From: Ligustrum vulgare
Taxonomy: Eukaryota > Streptophyta > Magnoliopsida > Lamiales > Oleaceae
Reading direction: 5' to 3'
DNA: 64,000 nucleotides
Assembly (NCBI GenBank): GCA_963555705.1
Contig: OY743172.1
Location: forward strand, 25,543,446 to 25,607,445
Every line of letters begins with the position of its first letter. Position 1 is the first letter of the stretch. A program made the position numbers and the translations under genes. Below are positions 46,441-60,413 of the stretch, in pieces. Under the pieces are notes generated by a model that had not been told where the DNA came from, did no database searches, and was given only the letters and a program-made list of their open reading frames with translations.

Positions 46441-47670
46441 CTAGTATTACACTCGTACGATGCACAATCATTTGTTACTTACATATATCAAATTTATATT
46501 TTAACATATGAAGTGAATATTTAATTAAAAATGAGAAATGAATCAAGGCAATTAATTACAAAGGTACATTACACATACCTTAATTATTTTTTAAATTTTT
46601 TTACGGTTCATATGTTTATCGTTCCAGAAATTTCTTTAACTATTGTAATTTGAATTGATTTAAAACTCCAAATGGAAAAGAAAAATTACATTTAAATAGA
46701 ATTTGTAATACGTAGAAAAAATAGATATATCTGTGATATACGTTTAGAATTTTATTAAAACGAAAATGAAAAGAAAAATAAAAATAAATTAATGAACGTT
46801 CTTATTTCATTATCTCTCATTTTCTATTTTTAAATAAAAATATTTATGTGATATTAACAAAGTTTTGTTTTTTTATTTTTACGAATTTAAAAAAAAAATG
46901 TAATTGATTTTCAAGAGGGGAAGACAGATCAAGAAACCTCGAGACCTGAAAATTGCAGTTATTGAAAAATCTACATTTATTTAGATTAATTTGAATTTGA
47001 ATTTTGTCCAAAATGAATAATAAATAGTGAATTAATACTACTAATTATCATTTTAGAAAATATGTTTTAGATAGGAAAATGAGTCAATACATATTTTTGG
47101 GAAGTACTCTCTTTATAGTTTACTTTTTTTTTCATGAGCATATTTAGTCCTTATTTGAGCCCTCATTATCTACAAAATAAGTTTAATAATAATGATTTTG
47201 TGGAGAATTGTATACTTAAGCACCTGTTTGAAACTCATTATTTCAAGTAATATAATTCGAAACAGTAAATTTTGGTACAATGAGTATGATTTTATTTTTT
47301 TAATTTATATGTAAATTATAGGGGAAGTCCATTTTTTTTCTGAGTTGCCAAAGTTATAATACTTAGGAACTTAAATAACTTACTAAAAAAAAAAAAAAAA
47401 AACTTCAATGACCATTTGTATAACTCATTTGAATAACTATTCAATTTTAATGATTATTAATGTAATTAATCTTTTCAAAATATAATTTCTAAATTATCAC
47501 AAATAATTTATCATTATCCGAATAGTACTATTAGAATTGGTACTAACTATCTTATTACAATATTTGATATTTTAATTTATTAAACAAATATTTCATTTCA
47601 TATTTACTTTAATATTACAAATTAAATAGATGTGGTCATATATTTAAATAAATGTAGCAAATTAAGCAAC
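46441..47670 (-). mobile_element. Helitron, copy 3, 5'-truncated
   Basis: Minus-strand 3' end: GTGCATCGTACGAGTGTAATACTAG, then T, the canonical hairpin-CTAG|T arrangement. Similarity with copy 1 runs to about 47670 (AATTAAGCAA) and stops before the TC start, so the 5' part is missing. Confidence 0.7.
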
Positions 47671-48244
47671 AGAAAATGTTAGTTTTGATTAAATTTTAAC
47701 TAATGTATATCGTAAATATATTTAACTTTATTTACTAAGAAATCATCTATGTATCTTGATTCATAAAAGATGCACGACTGTTTAACCCACAAGACATAAT
47801 ATTTTATCACTTACTTATATGGAATTGATTTTTCAAGAATCAATTTTTCTGAACATTCAATTTCAATCACACATTCTTTAAAAAATTATATTTTACAATT
47901 TTTCATACTACTTTTGAACTATACATTCTAAAAAATCACTATTTGACAAGAACAATTCTAAAAAATCAAAGTCAAATAGTCAAAAAAATAATTTGAAAAT
48001 CTCGCAATTATCATAATACGACAATCGATTAAAGTTGGAGATCACGAAATTATACAAATAATCTTATGCTATATAATCTTTAAAAATTTATTAAAATTAA
48101 GAATGATTAAAAATATTAATTCTGTTGATATTATTAACCAAAAAGAAATCAAAACATTAATTATTAAATATTAGTTTTCGTTCAATAACTTTTTCTATAA
48201 ATTATTTATAAGCAGTACATTTTTTCAACTACATATATATTTTT

Positions 48245-48477
48245 AGGAGAATATGTGGAAAAAGGTAGATAATCTCTTTATGAATTTCTATGTAATATTA
48301 TTTTGTTGATAAATATATAGTTAGAAAAAAAAAAGAGCAAAAATGTGTTTTGTGTTCATAATGGGGCCAAAAGGGGCTTAATTATCTATATTTATATCCA
48401 TACCACTTCAAAAAGTGGCTTAAAGGGAGAAACTTTTTTTGACATTTCTACCATTGCTACTTTTTTATAATTTCATA
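48245..48477. repeat. 232-bp repeat, copy 2 (empty site)
   Basis: Same as 46209-46440 but continues TTTCATA|TTTACCC with no Helitron, so it shows the A|T target before insertion. Confidence 0.6.
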
Positions 48478-49289
48478 TTTACCCTTAATGTTAATTAATG
48501 AATAGTTATTTTAATTATTAATATTATTTTTCTTTCATTTATCAACAATGTCATTAATTTCAAAATATCAACAATCTAAACTCTTTACTTTCTTACTAAA
48601 AGTCTTTTAAATAAAGTCTAAAACTTTCAATTTTTATTTTTTATTTTTCGTTGATTTATTTCAAATTATTATTTATTCTCACTAAATGCAAATACAATTA
48701 TATTAATACATTATCATAAAATAAATAGTGAAAAAGTCCGATTATAATTTTTTTTTACGAAATTGAAATTTTCCTTCTTAATTAAATATTAATATACTTT
48801 CATTATGAAGAAAGTTGTGAGGATTATGAATAATATATTTTTTGAATTATAATTTTAATATTCTATTATTTTTTTCATTTATCAACAATGTCATTAATTC
48901 AATAAGAATATCTACAACCCTCTTTCTATAACCAAAATCACATGCATTATAACTTTCAATCTAATACATTTACACAGATTAATCCCAATTACTAATTTTC
49001 ATTAACATGTTTATAATTCCAATAATCCTTAATAACCATGTATGTTTTTACACTAAAATGAATTCAATACGACATATACTATAAACTAATATAGCCCATT
49101 ATAAATTCAAAAGGGGTTAAAAGTCTAACCTCATATTTTGGTAAATTTTTTTAAGACACCATTTCTATCAAATTTGAATTTTTAATTAATTGAATGGTTT
49201 TGTCCACAAATTAAAGTATAAATCATATATTTCTATGAAATCTGATCGTATATGACAAAGGTTGAAGCATAAAAACTTAAAATATATGT

Positions 49290-52200
49290 AGTGACAGATC
49301 CAGCCGAAGAGTCCAGCTACAGCGTTGACCATTGACTGACGAACGTCAACGATCGAAATAACGAGATTTTTTTGTATTATTTAATTAAATAATATTAAAA
49401 ATTAATGAATAAGTATAGAAAATAGAAAAACAATATAAAGACATAATGAAATATATGAACAGATAATCCAATACAAACCAAAATAAATGCAAAATACATG
49501 ACACTGACATCATTCGGTATCCGTTTTCTCGGACAAGTGCATTCTTCGAGGTCTGATATTTTGGAACGCTGTAATATTACCTCATTCTCAATCTGTTTAA
49601 AAATGTCTCGCTCCTTGTATACAACCAAATTGTCATTCAGCCATTGATCTCCCATTTTGTTGCGCAAGTTACTCTTGATTAGATTCATAGTAGAGAATGC
49701 CCTTTCAACATTTGCAGTTGCCACATGTAATATTAAAGCCAATGTAATCAGCCTATAAACCAATGGAAAATAACAAGAATTTCCTGTTTCAACCAATTTC
49801 TTAGTTACACATGATACGCTATTGAGGTTAAAGAAAGCATTCTGCCTTGTAACAAATATAAAAAAACTTGTCAAGTTTAGGTCTAAGTAATAACAAGAAT
49901 TCCAAAGGATAGAACTCAGCAAGACGTAGCAATTTAGCAGTATCAAAGGTTGCAAATGAAGCTTTTGGATTCAAACATGAAATGTAAATAAGGAGCTCAG
50001 TAGTTGTCTTTGGAAAACGATCGTTAAACTCTTGTAAAATCGAGTCTATAACATGATAGTACAAATCAACATAAAAACAATGATAATACGTCACATGCTA
50101 AGCAACTCCACGTCTTGTTGATCGACCTTCCAAAATCATAATATCCTCCATGATAGGCACTGATATATTTTTACCAATACAAAACTCAATCACCCTATCC
50201 AACAATTTATTCCAACAATTGTCTCTCATGTTCTGCAATTCATACTTCTACACATTCAAAAATCCAGCAATATTTTGAATGTCATGCTCCTTATTTTGTA
50301 ACGCCTGTGAAAGATTATCTGTAATGACAAGAATGTCAAAAATAAAATGAAGACAAAAGACATGCTCAAAGTGTTGCATAGTGGTCATCTGTTGACCGGT
50401 CAATGCTTTTTGATCTGCATTTGCACCATCTTGTGATACAATATCAAGAACTTCTAATATATTATTGTACATACTGATAAAACGAGTGACTGTACGAAGG
50501 TGCAAGCCCCATCCAGTGTCACCTGGTCATGCCAAATTCATTTCTTGAAACTTACCACTGCCACTACAAAGTTCCCCAAGACTAAGTTTTATCACAATCT
50601 TGGAATGATAACTTGCTCGAAGTGCATCTGCACATTTACATAATACACCCATTAAATTCACAACGATAGAGAGCGTATTAAAAAAATCATCAGACAATAT
50701 AGTTTTACATGCCACCGAAACAATTGATAACTGAAGTTGGTGAGAAAAACAATGAACATAAAAAGCATGTAGATTCTCCCTTAAAATCAAAGCTTTCAAT
50801 CCGTTGAACTCACCAGACATATTGCTTGCCCCATCATAACCCTGACCTCTCAGGTTAGATATACTCAAATCACGCTGAGCAAATATTGCGTCAATCGCAT
50901 CTTTAAGTGACTGTGCACAAGTGTCGCTAACATGTAAAATGCCCAAAAAACACTCCCTGATTTGTCCACGTTTGTCTACAAATCCTAAAACAACTGCCAT
51001 TTGTTCTTTCACGGAATTTTCATATCAACCAAGATTGAAAATAAAGAATCACCCATCTCATTCATGATAGCCCTAGCCGTCTCTACGGTACAACAGTTAA
51101 CTAAGTCCTTTTGGATCATGGGTCCAGTCATTTGGTCATTTCCTGGGGCATTACCAAATAATGAAGCATTGACTTCTTTGCACCGAGCTACATACCAGTG
51201 TAGTAGCTCAAGTAGATTTCCTTTATTATTTGATTCTTGTTATTCATCATCACCACGAAAAGGCAATCACTGCATCAAAAAGAATCTAATGCAATCTAGT
51301 ACCGCAGTCAACCTCATCCTGTAACTTTTTTTTTTGGGTACTACTTTGACTACACAAAGCAAAAGAGATACTTTGTTTTTGATTCTTCAAGTTATTGCAT
51401 TTCTCTAAAGTTATATTATGAGCACTATTAACAAGACCGACATGATCTCTCAGAATCTTTTTGTGACTCCAATCTCGAAAGCCAGTCTTAGTGAACGCAT
51501 GCCCACCCCTTGACTGCCTCTACCAGACTTGAACAAATAGCAATAAGAACAATACGCAACATCCTTTTCTATACTGTACTCTAACCAATAAAATTCATTG
51601 AATCATTCTTTCCTAAAACATTTATTATCAATTCCCATCGCTTTTCTAGGAAAGTCATGTCAATGTGGTTGACAATGACCTTTCTCTAAGTACGTCATCC
51701 TAACATCGTCTCTAATATTATAATCATATGACTCGATTGGGGGTCGTTTCCCTAGATCCGATACAAGTTCATCCATATTGAATTCAGTGCGAGATTTACC
51801 AATGTTATCAACGTCTAATAACTCATGTGATCTACTAGAAGCAATTGCAGGATCACTAGAACTAGATTCACTAGGTTGAAACTTTCGTTTTGATTGAAAA
51901 AAAGTTCCATAATCTGTAAGTCAATAATTACGATTTACAAATCAAATCAAATATTCATCAAATTTCAATAAATAGACACAATTCAAAAATCAGATGTTCA
52001 CCAAATCTCAACAATTCACATTTAAAAATTTTCAAATAACACTTCAAAACTTAACTACTTAGAGCCTGAAATCATAAAATTAGCACTTCAAAATTTTTAA
52101 ATAACACTACTTTACGAAAATAAATTCAAGTGCAGGCAGCCACACATCACCTTATTATTGAGAAATCCAAGTCTCCAATCCAAAAGTCAAGTAGCTAACT

Positions 52201-52670
52201 GCATCAATCTAATATTATATTAACTTAGATAATGATTCTTAGTTAGAAATAACAAAACCTTACAAAAAAAAAAAAAAAAAAAAAAACTAACTAACTAACT
52301 CACACTCATGGTCAGAACTCAGAAGCAAGCAGAGGACGGTCGATCACACACCAATGGTCGCCGATCTCTGCGGTTAGTCACTGGTTGAGGGTTATCGTCG
52401 GTTTTCTGGACAGGACAGTGGCTGAAGACGGCGAGAGCAATAGCGGCTAGAGAGTTGAGAGAGGCGAGAGGTTATGGTTTTTGAATTTGGGGGTTTGGAT
52501 ATTAGGTTGGGTAATAATAGCTGGTATTGAGTTTGGGTTATTAATTGGGCTTTTGAGAAATTGAAATCTGAAAGTTCATTTTTTGATACAAAAAAAAAAA
52601 AAATTCAGTCCCACTGTCCGTCGACCTAGCGTGGCCGCGCTAGCTCGCCTGACGTTAGATCCGTCATTGA
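49290..52670 (-). mobile_element. hAT transposon of the DUF4371 / ZMYM1-like class (degenerate)
   Basis: Imperfect inverted ends AGTGACAGATCCAG and (reverse) AATGACGGATCTAA, bounded by 8-bp ATATATGT (49282-49289, 52671-52678). The interior encodes one hAT transposase on the minus strand. Because the flanks are AT-rich the duplication could be partly chance, but position and size fit hAT. Confidence 0.75.
49395..51900 (-). pseudogene. hAT transposase with TTF-type zinc finger and DUF4371 (broken)
   Basis: N-terminal TTF-like part (KRPPIESYDYNIRDDVRM, then YLEKGHCQPH with a stop, about 51760-51640; C-x2-C YCSYCYLF near 51540). Central DUF4371/RNase H-like part 51012-50527 with NLRGQGYDGASNMSGEFNGL and HCFSHQLQLS. 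Further parts 50505-50248 and 50094-49828, and the C-terminal dimerisation domain TANVERAFSTMNLIKSNLRN, MGDQWLNDNLVVYKE (about 49720-49600). The frame changes and stops at several points. Transposases of this class cut and paste the element; this copy is dead. Similar genes are annotated in plants as zinc finger MYM-type 1-like. Confidence 0.88.
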
Positions 52671-52678
52671 ATATATGT

Positions 52679-55150
52679 ACATATTCAATTGAAACATATA
52701 TGTACATATGGAAGCTTAAAAACTTATTTTGAATTTTTATTAATGAAAATATGATATTTCTCATTATATTTGTCTATCTTTATTTTAATAATTTTTTGAT
52801 ATTAAACAAATATTTTATCTTTTTAATACTTACAAGGTACTAGATTCTTGTTCCACTATTTTGGGTCACAATTGAAAATTTCACTCTCACGCTTCAGAAA
52901 GGGAAAATAGATCGACTTTATAATGAAAAAATTAAACCAATAGTAATTATACATTTCCAAATGTGCACTTTGAAATTAAAATCAATTTCATGACAAATAA
53001 CAAAATTGAAGAGTTTGAAGATGAGATCTCACCGAAATTATTAAATTTATGCATTGTTAAGTTCTCACAAGAAAGTAAAATATAGTGTCAGAAATTTTGT
53101 TTAAAATTTAAAAATTATTCGATTTTGTTAATTTTATTGTCTTGCATTTTTTGCTAATTTTCTTGAGAAAAACTCGAAATTCTTGTCAGGCTTAATTTCT
53201 AAAAATTATTTCATATGGACAATTAACATGCAAAACACGTTTAGACAATTAGTATTCTAATGTAATTATATCCTTACAATTAAGCATGTGTTCGGTAAAA
53301 AGAAAAAAATGGTTTATAAACGTGTTTATAAATTACACAATTTTTCAAATCATTTTTTAACTACACAAATTTTCTCTCTTCAATTTTATCTAATTTAATA
53401 ACTAATTATGCTTTCTCTAAAAAAAATCATTTATTTTTCTAAAAATAAATATAAAAGTATTGTAGTCTTATAAATTGAATTAGTTATACATAATTTTCAA
53501 AATAACTGGATTACAATGGTGTAATCGCGCGTGTAATTTTCTCTAATTTAATAAGCCTTGTTGGTCTACTTATTCTTCTTCCAAAAGAACTATTGGGGAC
53601 TCGATTGGCTTATTCATTCATTATCTATTATCTTGAAAACTCTTGACAGTCTGCTTATTTCGACGAGATAACATCCTTGATCATTTACTTGGAAATGATC
53701 GATTGAAATTGAATTATCTGAAGTGTCACTAACTGAACAAATAAGTATTAGCCTTCATTTTCAACTACATATTATGTATTACTCATTTCTATATAGAAAG
53801 TCCACATTTAATAAATTCTTTCCTAATGGAGTAATAAGTATAGTTATTTGGAATACAAAATTTGGTTTACAAAACTATCACCGACTTATAAATTTATACA
53901 TTTTACATTTTATTTATTTAAGCTATGTTTCTTACACCGAAAAATATATGACGTGAACTCAATAAAATTAACTGCATTCTAAAAGTCTATGATGCTGAAA
54001 TATTTGTAGGATTAATATCAGTTTAATATTTTTAAATTGTAGTATAAAAATTTGCCTCGAGTTTATAATTTTATAATTCCAAAACAATAATAGCAACATC
54101 ACGCAATATTTTACTACTAGTATATTTAGACTTTGAATTTGCCAAATTTGAGACCTTTATGTTTGTTGACTTCAAGACATTATTCCTAGCTCATCTTTTG
54201 AGACCAAAAATAATTTCAACAACTGAAACACAATACTATAATGGATAAAATGAGTAAGAAAATAGTTTGGAAAATTGGAATAAATTTAATAATTTTCTAG
54301 TTTTAAGTAATAAGATTAACTGAAGATAAACCTAGAATTAATAATAAATAAAGGAGAAAACTAATGTGTGGTGAGTCCAAGTGTCCGTTTGGTTCTTACC
54401 ATTTAAAAAAGAAAAAAGTAGTTTCTAGACAATCTCTAATAGGATTTCTAAGTATTCGTTAGGTTCTTATCCGTTTTTCATGTTTTTGAGGAATTTTGAG
54501 TTTTTGGAAAGAATACGTGGTTGAAAAGCATGAAGAGTGACGAGCCTCATAGAAATATGTGATTGAAAATTAATCTGAAGAAAGTTTTAAAAAAATGACA
54601 AAGGACCAAACAAGCACTAAATTGGTGCCACTATTTCATTTAGGTATCTCCAATCAAGGTCTTCAAAAATTACACCAAATAAACAGTTCACCTTTTTCTT
54701 TTCTTAATTTTATTTTATTTTATTTTATTTTATTTTTTTGAATTCTCAACAATTTAATTTGTTAAGTAATTATTTAATTACATATGATATACTACTTAAC
54801 AACCTTGCTATATGTGCACACACTTTAATATACCAATTAACATAATATATACGTGGCACAATTCTATTTTTTCATACATTACATCATCTTTTAATCAACA
54901 CTCACCATACTTTCACAGTTCCACCAAATTACCTACTGTCAACCTCCATGTCAGCAAATATGTACAAGTAGCATTTTGTGCTACTTAATTTCTTATTAAA
55001 AATTAAATTAAATTAATATAATATTGTACCAGAATATTAAAATATCACTTTCATTTCATATTTTACTCTGAATTAACTTTTCAAATTTTGTAACTTCTCA
55101 ATTCAATGTGCAATTTAATCAATAATGATTAAAGCAACTGACTTGATTTG
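52679..55150. other. Intergenic with MITEs
   Basis: Family-1 MITE at 53290-53405; another TIR-like repeat at about 54380-54620 (GTCCGTTTGGTTC / GACCAAACAAGCAC). No gene supported. Confidence 0.45.
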
Positions 55151-55157
55151 TATTTTA

Positions 55158-55280
55158 GCAATGGTTGGAAAATCTTAACAAGATATTTAACAATGAAGAA
55201 CTCGCCAACCAAACAATAACTCCTCCGCAACAAGAGGAGGAGGAGGAAGAGAATGAAATAATCGTCTGTAAAGTAAAATT
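55158..55280 (+). other. Exon-like fragment
   Basis: A frame beginning after TTTTAG (QWLENLNKIFNNEELANQ, then a Glu run EEEEEE and NEIIVC) and ending at TAAA|GTAAAA. It looks like an orphan exon with splice-like borders, but there are no neighbours in frame and no family was recognised. Confidence 0.2.
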
Positions 55281-55692
55281 TATTAAGATTTTTTTTATTG
55301 TTTTAGCAATAATCGATCATTATGCATGTGTTAGGCTAGTTGATTATAATAAATGTTTATAATCATTACAATTTTTAATACCATTTTTTAACCAATTATT
55401 ATTTTTCCCTTTTATCTTGATGACTATAACATTTAACAACGTGGCAAACGATGATTCATGTAGTCGAGTTTGATGCTCAATTTATGGCTTGTTTGGGATA
55501 AAGTTTTCTAAATTTATTCTTGCAAAAATCATTTTTAGCTCCAAAGACCAAAGTCCCACAATATTTTCACACTTTACAACCACACATTCTCCAAATAATA
55601 TCATAAAATCCAGTAATACAATAAATAAAAACACAAAATGATGACATACTTACTACCTAATCATGAGTTCTTGACAAATTTGACAAAGATCA

Positions 55693-58686
55693 TTATGTTC
55701 TCCTCATTTTGATGTTAATAGGTCTTTCTCTGTAGGATTCGACCTTCTCGACTGCACTTCGTAATGGTCGTCCAACGGAAGTTCTACGTGGTTCTTGAGC
55801 TTCAAATGAATGCTGTGAATATGATCCATCTGCTGCAAGTGCACAAGGACTATTCAGTGGTCCGGCCGCTGGAAATGTGTCATATTCAATTTCGAACAAT
55901 TGCTCTACCGGTTCCTGATGTTGTAACAAGTATGTAGCAGCAGATTGTCTTCTCAAACAAAGCCTAGAAACAGCAGTAGCCATTAGTAGACAGAATAAAC
56001 TTTGATTTATCATTAGGACTTACAGTTGAAATTTAGCCATAACTACTGTGCATGGAAATGCCAGTGGGGGGAATTCAAAAGCTTCAAATAATATTATATA
56101 CATGAAAACAATTCAGACAAAAAATCCCATTTTGGTGATATTTACTCTGGCATCTTTACAATGATTTCATTTTACAAGCAGTTGTTTTTAAGAAAATGAT
56201 AGTTGTACAGATAAAATGTTCAGACTAAGTTACAGATGGTGTGTTGGTGGCTTTGTGATGGTTGATTTTGGAGATGATGTGATAGGAAAGATGACGTTGT
56301 TTCCCAAGTGTCCGAACTGTAACGGTGTAACCCATTATGTACGAACAACATGGTTCTTGTTTTTATTGGAGATGGCTACAAGAATCTTTCTTCGTACGTT
56401 TGTTTAATTCGTTGCTAGATTTATTGATAGATCTTTAGCAACCACAATAGGCTTCCCTCTCTCTAATAAGCTCTAGAGAACACATCATTCTTATGAAAAG
56501 GAACCACTTTAGGTCATTTTCATTGGTAGAATATCCAAAGTTTTAAATAATTTCGACGTTACAATTCAACTGTATGTCAGTTATATGACTTATGTCTAAG
56601 ACACTGTTGCAAAAGGAAAATTTGGGCAAAAGCACAAGTGAAACATGAATTAAAGGGCAGTTAAGTAAACAAACCTTTTGGTTTTCATTGCTTCTTTCTC
56701 TGCAATTTGTTGAGATGATGTTGACTGGCCTAAAGCTGCAATTAACCATAATTTCTACTTAGTTAGCACTACAAAAAGAACTATACTGTCAAATCCAAAT
56801 GCTCCCCCTTTCTTTCAAAGAGACACGAGGTTCAGAAAACAACTATTAGGCTCCATTCGTTAAAAGTTTTGTGTTTAAAAACATGTTTTTTTTCATGTTT
56901 TCAATGTGAAATATGTGACTGGAAAGTGGAGAGAGAATATGTATAGTTAAAAAATTGTTTGAGAAATTGTGTTGTTTAAAAACGTGATTTGCCAAACAGA
57001 GGCTAAAAGTAGCTGAACTGAAGTCTAGCATTTACATCGGCTTCTCGAGGGACGTCGTCTCCTGCTTCCATTTCTCGGTTTGCTGCCCTCGTTAGTTCCA
57101 GCCTCAATATCAACCATTTCTTGATCCTTAGTCTCCAGCTATATAAAATAGATAGTTAGCGACAAACGTGGTCATTCGACCTCCAACCAAGTGGTGGCCG
57201 CAGAAACCACTAGAGCTCAACAAACACACCTGTAATCTATTCTTTTCAGCATTCACCTCTCCTGTCCCCTGCACATATCAGTACAATAGCTTCAAATCGA
57301 TATCAGTATTATTCATAATTCTTGAGGATATTCCGTAACGTGTTTCAAAGATGTATTTGCAATACGCAAACTCAACAAGAACGAAATACCATAACTTACA
57401 TGTACACATATCGACATATGTCAAATAAGGTATTAATGAATTTCAGTTTATGAAAAGTCTTCAATAATGCTAATGTTGGAAGAAGAAACTCAAACTAAAC
57501 ATTACTACTTAAGAAGCCCAAAATCTGCTATATAACAAGTTCGCGATAACGCAACCTCAACAAGAATGAAATATCATATGCTTTCATGTGCCATTGCTCA
57601 ATGATTAGGATATGTAATAAATTACAGCTGTGGTGCTAAGAATCAGAGCAAACGCCTAAGGTACATGATAATGGCACTGAATTCGACGTATAAAACTTGA
57701 CACTTTGCTAAGTTTTCATTCAGAAAAGGAGAATTTTGAGTTTACCTTAAGTTCTACATTCTTTGCTTTAAGAAGAGCTTCCTTGCACACAAGTTCATGT
57801 TGCAGTGTTTTCAACTGCAATGGCATCAGTAAGTAAATAACAAGAGAAACCGCGTGATTAAGGACATGTCCGAACTAAAAATGAGATGCAACTTTCAAAT
57901 TCTGAGTTTCAAGCTTACCCTTTCTTTACTCAGATTAAGTTCCTGCATTGATAATTGGAAATTTGAGTACCATAAAAAAAGCTGTCAAATCATACTCCAA
58001 AACTTGTTACATTGGTATAGTTGGGCAGAAAGGAAAAGCATTTACCGCTGACATATGACTATTTGATTGAGCAAGGTTCCAGTTCTGCAACTGCATCATC
58101 TGAAGACCCTCTCTCAAATTTTGAATCTCTATTCCACTTAGTTCTATGATTTTACTGTTGATAAATAAATAAATAAATAAAAAAAAATTGAGAAACTTAT
58201 GGCATGTTTGGCAATGTGGATTAGATACTACGGGATTAATTTAAGAAAAAGAAGTTAATATTTTTTTATATATAAAATAATGCTGCTCTTACTGTCCAAC
58301 TTGTTCAAATACTGCATATCAAATATCTATCCAGTTGAAGGTAACACTACAGACACAGTAAGTGATTAAAGAAAAACGTACTTTTTGTCTCGAATAATTT
58401 TCACCAATCCGACATTTTCCTGTTTCAAAAATCCACAAATCACACAAAATAATCATCAAAGAAAAAGTTAAACCAAACGCTACTGAACATGATGTACACA
58501 GAAAAATGAAGAACAAATTACCTTAACAAGATGGTCAATGTAATCTTTGCCAGAAGCAGAATCTGAGGACAACTTCTCCACAATGGCAGGGGACTTGGGA
58601 TTTGGCAAAGAATTAGTAATATCTGAAAGCCTCCTTCTTACCATGTTTCCAAAAGAGGATCTTTTCGCCATTCTATCCCCTTTCAT
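55693..58686 (-). CDS. SGO: Shugoshin (centromeric cohesin protector), nine exons
   Basis: Minus-strand exons 58686-58522, 58419-58382, 58154-58046, 57942-57919, 57814-57746, 57268-57230, 57138-57036, 56735-56675, 55963-55693; all junctions GT-AG and in phase; 292 codons. N-terminal basic motif RRRLSDITNS (residues 17-26), then the coiled coil (ENVGLVKIIRDK, NKIIELSGIEIQNLREGLQM, LQHELVCKEALL) that in shugoshins binds PP2A. The C-terminal SGO motif VGRPLRSAVEKVESYRERP, NIKMRR is the chromatin-binding end. Shugoshin with PP2A protects centromeric cohesin in meiosis I. Two ATGs (codons 1 and 6) are possible. SGO1 and SGO2 cannot be told apart here. A family-1 MITE sits in intron 7. Confidence 0.95.
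56850..57005 (-). repeat. Family-1 MITE in shugoshin intron 7
   Basis: Between exons 7 and 8: TGGAGAGAGAATATG, TTAAAAAATTGTTTGAGAAATT and the end TTTGCCAAACAGAGGC; minus orientation. Confidence 0.6.
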
Positions 58687-60410
58687 AGTCCTCCTTCAAA
58701 ATCCCTTTTGGAAAATAAAATTCAAGATACACAAGTTGAATTTCCAAGAAATGAACACTAAATTCAAACCCAAGATTTATCCTGAAGTGGGATTAATTAA
58801 ACCAAAGGGATATATGGATGCGTAATTCTACAAAATGGGCTTATGGGTCTGTTATTAATTACAGAAAAAATTAATGAAAATAAACAGTGGCCTTGACTTC
58901 TAATCTTCGTGATGTATGATGAATAACATATAATTGGACTCAAAAGTATCATAATATATATAAAATATTAACTGAAGAAGGAAATTGCCGTTTGTTAAGG
59001 GAGGGAATCGTGGCGGATTTTGAAAGATGGAAATCAAAAAAAGATTAAAGGAAAAGCGAAAGGACAAGATTCGTGGTTCGGAGATTTAACGGCTTTCCGG
59101 AGCAAAGTGTTTGAAGATGGTTGTCTAAGGGGTACCGAACCTCTTTATTTCAAATAGCAGTTGGAGGGAGTGTTGAGATTCTTTTCAGAGCAGGATAATT
59201 GTAGGCATTTTAATGGGTCCATGAGTGGGTGGATCTAGAAATTTTGTTCAACTACGACGGTCACTCAGAAATTTTGTTAGTTAGGACAGACACCAATCAA
59301 ATAAGTAATAACTGTATTTTTCAAGTTACAATCCAAAAAATGTCCAAAAATTTAATAAAAATATTTTTTCCCGTTGGATCCAGCATGTGCGAGCACGTCA
59401 ACTTGCCAATCCTCGCTTGTCATATGGTGAGTGGGATATTATTATGCCACCTCTCGAATAATTATTGTAACCATCATCTTAGATTCTTGTTTTCTTAATC
59501 GACAATGAATAAGGGTCACATCACCTAAATTAATGATGTCCATAATGATCAGGTCTACTGTTACTTAAAATAACAATAATTCTAGGTAGACATTTTTTTT
59601 AAAGCATGAAAATAGAATATTGTCAACGTGACAAAAAAATCATGCACATAAATAAACGGAACATCTTCGTACATTTTGCAAACAAATTGTCATGACGTTC
59701 GAAGTCATTTTTTGAATATTTTTAACAACTTTCATAAAGCAGTCATACATTGAACTAAAATTTTAACAAGATTTGTGTGAGGAAAATATAGTTTTTATTA
59801 CAAAGTTTGAAATTGAAAATGAAAAAAATAAAATGTTTGAAAGACTGAATTAGGTATTAACCATAATTTTTTGCCATCCTTATAAAAATAGCTCGTGTCG
59901 TGAGAAACGTCTATGAGATTGAAAGGACAATATAATAATGGAACTAAAGATTGTGAATTAAAAAAATATTTTAAAGATTTGATGGAAATTGTAAGAGGCT
60001 CTAAATATTAATTAAGGAGTAATGACGCAAATAAGTTTAAAAAAAAAAAAAAAAAAAAGAGTTGATAGAAAATCAAACCCACGTAACCATGGGTAAGCGT
60101 TTAACCTTAATTACTACACCATAAGTACTTTGTTGATATATAGCTCACTTGGTAGTTTCTAACATCAAGTTTTTTAAATTTAAGAAAAAACCCTTTGTGT
60201 TTGGACATGTAGCAACGAGTTACTTTTTCCGAAAGTATGTAAAATATAACTTAGAAAATTATGCTTAACAAAACAAATTAACTTAATAATTTCACTTAGA
60301 GTCACAGCTAAACCCGCCGCAATCGCAAATAGCACTGTTGAACCCCAACAGTACAACATTGGGACAAAAGCAAAATAGATAATATTTTTAACCATGCCCA
60401 TCATGATTTT
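58687..60410. other. Intergenic, 5' flank of shugoshin and SINE candidate
   Basis: Upstream region of shugoshin. At 60045-60120 (minus strand) a tRNA-like pair TAGTAATTAAGG (A-box-like, about 60105-60116) and GGGTTTGATT (B-box-like, 60071-60080) is followed by CTATCAAC and a T-run: a SINE candidate. Otherwise no gene. Confidence 0.35.
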
Positions 60411-60413
60411 GCT

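Noticed and set aside
47381..47402. Poly-A run as a possible LINE/SINE tail
   Set aside because: No upstream promoter or coding signal; it lies within the Helitron body.
58547..58825. Plus-strand frame over shugoshin exon 1
   Set aside because: Antisense of the conserved RRRLSDITNS exon.
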